A stretch of 64,000 nt of DNA, from the NCBI GenBank assembly GCA_008933635.1, contig WBUQ01000003.1, forward strand, positions 1-64,000, given 5' to 3'. The notes beneath the pieces were generated by a model. That model had not been told where the DNA came from, did no database searches, and saw nothing but the letters and a program-made list of their open reading frames with translations. The stretch comes from Desulfobulbaceae bacterium. GTDB lineage: Bacteria; Desulfobacterota; Desulfobulbia; Desulfobulbales; Desulfocapsaceae. A program made the position numbers and the translations under genes. Shown here piece by piece: positions 61,647 to 64,000 of the stretch (its first letter is position 1; each line of letters starts with the position of its first letter).

Positions 61647-62605
61647 AGGCTTTGATATGCGGTGTAACCGGGCAGGACGGGGCCTATCTCGCTCAGCTTC
61701 TGCTGACCAGGGGATATGAGGTGTTCGGGACATCCAGGGACGCCCAGATGTCGTCGTTCGCCAACCTGAGGCAGCTCGGTATTTTTGACAACGTTGTCAC
61801 ATTGTCGGTGGCAATCAACGACTTCCGCAGCGTATTGCAGGCGATCCAGCGGGTTGAGCCTGACGAGATTTACAACCTTGCCGGTCAGAGTTCGGTGGGG
61901 CTTTCCTTCGAGCAGCCTGTGGAAACGCTTGAGAGCACCAGCATCGGCGTGTTGAGTCTGCTTGAGGCCATCCGTTTCACCGGGCGATCGATCAAATTCT
62001 ACAACGCCGGTTCCAGCGAGGTGTTCGGGGACACCCATGGCATCGCCGCCAACGAACAGACACCCTTTCATCCAATGAGCCCGTATGCGGTCGGCAAGGC
62101 CTCGGCGTACTGGATAGTCGCCAATTACCGGGAGGCCTACAATCTATTCGCCTGCACCGGAATTTTGTTCAATCATGAATCGCCACTACGGCCAACTCGC
62201 TTTGTAACCAGGAAGATCATTGCAGCTGCATACAGGATTGCAGCAGGCAGCAAGGAAAAACTGCGGCTCGGCAATATCGCGATATCTAGAGACTGGGGAT
62301 GGGCGCCGGAATATGTCGAGGCGATGCACCGTATGCTGCAGCGCGATGAGCCTGAAGATTTCGTAGTCGCAACCGGCAGGCCGAGGAAACTGGAAGAATT
62401 CATTTCCCTGGCCTTTGATGCGGTTTCCCTTGACTGGCATGATCACGTCGAAATCGACCCGGATCTTTACCGGCCATCGGATATCCTGGTCGGCTTTGGC
62501 GATTCAGCGAAAGCGCACGCCGTTTTAGGTTGGAAGGCTGAATACGGGTTGGAACAGATTGTCGAAAAGATGATGGCAGCTGAAATGGATGCTGCCCGCC
62601 GGTAA
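61643..62605 (+). CDS. gmd: GDP-mannose 4,6-dehydratase
   Basis: 320 residues, a little short for Gmd (usually about 340-370). GVTGQDGAYLAQLLL is the NADP-binding loop; GSSEVFG and YAVGK hold the catalytic Ser/Glu and Tyr/Lys; FNHESPLRPTRFVTRKI is a Gmd signature. It forms GDP-4-keto-6-deoxymannose, the precursor of fucose, rhamnose and related sugars. The start overlaps the stop of the preceding glycosyltransferase (ATGA). The reductase or transaminase needed to finish the sugar is not in the window. Confidence 0.87.
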   Translation: MKALICGVTGQDGAYLAQLLLTRGYEVFGTSRDAQMSSFANLRQLGIFDNVVTLSVAINDFRSVLQAIQRVEPDEIYNLAGQSSVGLSFEQPVETLESTSIGVLSLLEAIRFTGRSIKFYNAGSSEVFGDTHGIAANEQTPFHPMSPYAVGKASAYWIVANYREAYNLFACTGILFNHESPLRPTRFVTRKIIAAAYRIAAGSKEKLRLGNIAISRDWGWAPEYVEAMHRMLQRDEPEDFVVATGRPRKLEEFISLAFDAVSLDWHDHVEIDPDLYRPSDILVGFGDSAKAHAVLGWKAEYGLEQIVEKMMAAEMDAARR

Positions 62606-62881
62606 TATCCGCTTCGCAGGGTCAGCAGCATCGTCCTGTACGATGTTCGCTGGGGATAGGTGCTTTGCACGGCTGGGCTGCTCACAGTGCCGCAGTGGCA
62701 GTGAGTGAATGACATGGGGTCGTTTTCCGGTCTTCTCCATAAAAGCATCGACATATCTGAAAAGCGGGCATAATGTGGACCTTGCCCTGCAGGCTGCATG
62801 GAAAAACAGCGGGAAAGGGTAATATAGGACAGGGCGCCTCATTGGTGGCCGGATAATCTGTTCCTGAACAATTGAGAGGAA
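62606..62881. other. Intergenic region after gmd
   Basis: About 275 bases between gmd and the small ORF at 62882. A possible promoter lies near 62749-62775 (TCGACA, 15-base spacer, CATAAT), weak because of the spacer. Short imperfect repeats around 62687-62706 could fold but lack a T tract. No gene is supported here. Confidence 0.35.
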
Positions 62882-63025
62882 ATGATGGAAATTCTGAGAC
62901 AATGGCTGCAGCGATTGCTTGCCATCCTGCTGGGGAAAAAACAGGCTCCTGCAGCCAAAGGCGAAGGCAAAAAGAAGGATGAGAAAGGCAGAAAGCCCTC
63001 CGATGAAGTCTATCCGCTTTTCTAG
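62882..63025 (+). CDS. Small 47-residue protein with amphipathic N-terminus
   Basis: Reads MMEILRQWLQRLLAILLG then a Lys/Gly/Glu-rich tail ending DEVYPLF. It has an AGAGGA ribosome binding site 6 to 9 bases before either of two tandem ATGs, and it lies 18 bases before the SGNH gene on the same strand. The N-terminal 18 residues could insert in or lie on the inner membrane; the tail is charged and probably disordered. I know no family for it. Evidence of coding is the ribosome binding site, the operon position and a sensible hydrophobic-then-charged design; it could still be chance. Confidence 0.55.
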   Translation: MMEILRQWLQRLLAILLGKKQAPAAKGEGKKKDEKGRKPSDEVYPLF

Positions 63026-63043
63026 ATGCCGCAAGGGTAGGCG

Positions 63044-64000
63044 ATGTCCGAACTGACCGCAATTCTGATCATCCTGAGTATCCTGTTTCTCCCCCCTCTC
63101 CACAGGGCTGCATTTTCGCTTGAGTGGGGAGCGGATCGTGGCGAGAGTGTATTCAGGTGGGCGGTATTTCTCGTCCTGCTGCTCTTGCTGGTATTTGCAT
63201 TCGACAATTCCGACCGCAACAGAATCGGGTCGCTGCTGATCGTACCATGGGGTATCGTGCTGGTCTGCTCCCTGGAGATAGCCGCAAGGGGATTGTCAAG
63301 ATACCTGTTGCCGGTCCTGGGACGCAGGTATCCGGTATTTCAAAAAATATATACATATATCACTGAAAATCCGGACAATTTGTACTATTCCAGGTATGTG
63401 CCCCATCCATTCCTCCAGTTCACGGGACCACGCGGATCCGTCGAAGGAGCGAAAGATGACAGCTATCTCGGGTTCAGGGAGATCAAGCTGTCCGACAGGG
63501 CAAAACCGGCAGGCGTCATCCGTGTCGCGTGTCTTGGAGGATCGACAACGGCTGATGGCTATCCCGAAATGCTCCAGGATTACCTGCAACGTCAGATGCC
63601 GGAAAGAAGGTTTCAGGTGCTGAACTTCGGCATGACCTGGTGGTCTTCAGTGCACTCGACAATCAACTATGTGTTGAATGTCATTGACTTCAGACCTGAT
63701 TACCTGGTTCTCCACGACAGCTGCAACGATCATCACTACCGGGGTTTTCCCGGATTGAGGGGGGATTGCGCCCATGCGTATCGACTGTTTCTGATACCGC
63801 AGACAGTCGGTGAGGCCCTGTTTCGGTTCAGTCTGCTCTATCGACTCGGCAGGATTGTGCTGACCTGGAAATTCCCGCGCCTGTTTCGCCCGCAATTCGA
63901 GATGAAGGACATCGGTCTGCATCAGGGCAAAACATTTCACTACCAGGAGGCGGAACTCTATATTATCGAACGGAATATCGACACGATATGCACCCTGGCA
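63044..64000 (+). CDS. Membrane-anchored SGNH/GDSL-like hydrolase (cut by window edge)
   Basis: The ATG at 63044 opens a frame with no stop through the last base, at least 319 codons. Two or three membrane helices occupy about residues 5-85 (FLVLLLLLVFAF; LIVPWGIVLVCSLEI). The rest has SGNH-fold blocks: ACLGGSTTADGYP (block I, nucleophile Ser), LNFGMTWWSS (block II Gly) and LVLHDSCNDHHY (block III Asn and Asp). The block V His would lie beyond the edge. Such proteins commonly remove or move acyl groups on surface polysaccharides. Partial at the 3' end. Confidence 0.75.
   Translation, partial: MSELTAILIILSILFLPPLHRAAFSLEWGADRGESVFRWAVFLVLLLLLVFAFDNSDRNRIGSLLIVPWGIVLVCSLEIAARGLSRYLLPVLGRRYPVFQKIYTYITENPDNLYYSRYVPHPFLQFTGPRGSVEGAKDDSYLGFREIKLSDRAKPAGVIRVACLGGSTTADGYPEMLQDYLQRQMPERRFQVLNFGMTWWSSVHSTINYVLNVIDFRPDYLVLHDSCNDHHYRGFPGLRGDCAHAYRLFLIPQTVGEALFRFSLLYRLGRIVLTWKFPRLFRPQFEMKDIGLHQGKTFHYQEAELYIIERNIDTICTLA

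Overview
The window reads as GC-rich chromosome from a motile, Gram-negative, delta-proteobacterium-like organism (Desulfobacterota, probably close to Desulfobulbales). This is inferred from gene content: a FlbD/MotAB/sigma-54 flagellar setup, a long-form HisG, LPS genes (KdsB, MsbA, O-antigen ligase, Wzm/Wzt) and several families I associate with anaerobic deltaproteobacteria (two-CW protein, DUF6909- and DUF6901-like proteins). No rRNA, tRNA, CRISPR array, prophage or insertion sequence was seen, and coding density is high.

Positions 1-24,000 are mostly motility and chemotaxis. A minus-strand operon (periplasmic TPR protein, flgB, flgC, fliE) runs off the left edge. A plus-strand set holds cheY, two cheX genes and a large protein with two more CheX/CheC-like modules and a degenerate receiver. 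A sigma-54 activator, a cyclic-nucleotide-binding protein, a secreted nuclease and a dumbbell-shaped pentapeptide-repeat protein follow. The minus-strand operon cheA-cheW-cheB-cheR-response regulator carries a hybrid CheA. After slyD, hisI, hisG, engB and a two-CW protein comes the minus-strand operon flbD-motA-motB-response regulator.

Positions 24,000-46,700 mix regulation, cell envelope and housekeeping. A DUF6909-like protein, a membrane histidine kinase and a glycosyltransferase overlap by four bases each. Then come an O-antigen ligase, MsbA, RlmH, RsmJ, KdsB, a very long YvcK/CofD-family protein, HrpA, PriA, a DUF6901-like protein, an HDOD-GGDEF diguanylate cyclase, a lysine 2,3-aminomutase-like radical SAM enzyme, and a cold-shock protein with a clear terminator and structured leader.

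Positions 47,000-52,000 hold oleB-oleC-oleD, three of the four genes for long-chain olefin synthesis by head-to-head condensation. They overlap one another and a downstream M48 protease. No oleA is present in the window.

Positions 52,100-64,000 are a surface-polysaccharide locus: wzm-wzt ABC exporter, a large HAD-domain protein, a nucleoside-hydrolase-like lipoprotein candidate, a GT-C-like membrane protein, two glycosyltransferases, a GDP-mannose dehydratase, a 47-residue small protein, and a membrane SGNH hydrolase cut by the right edge.
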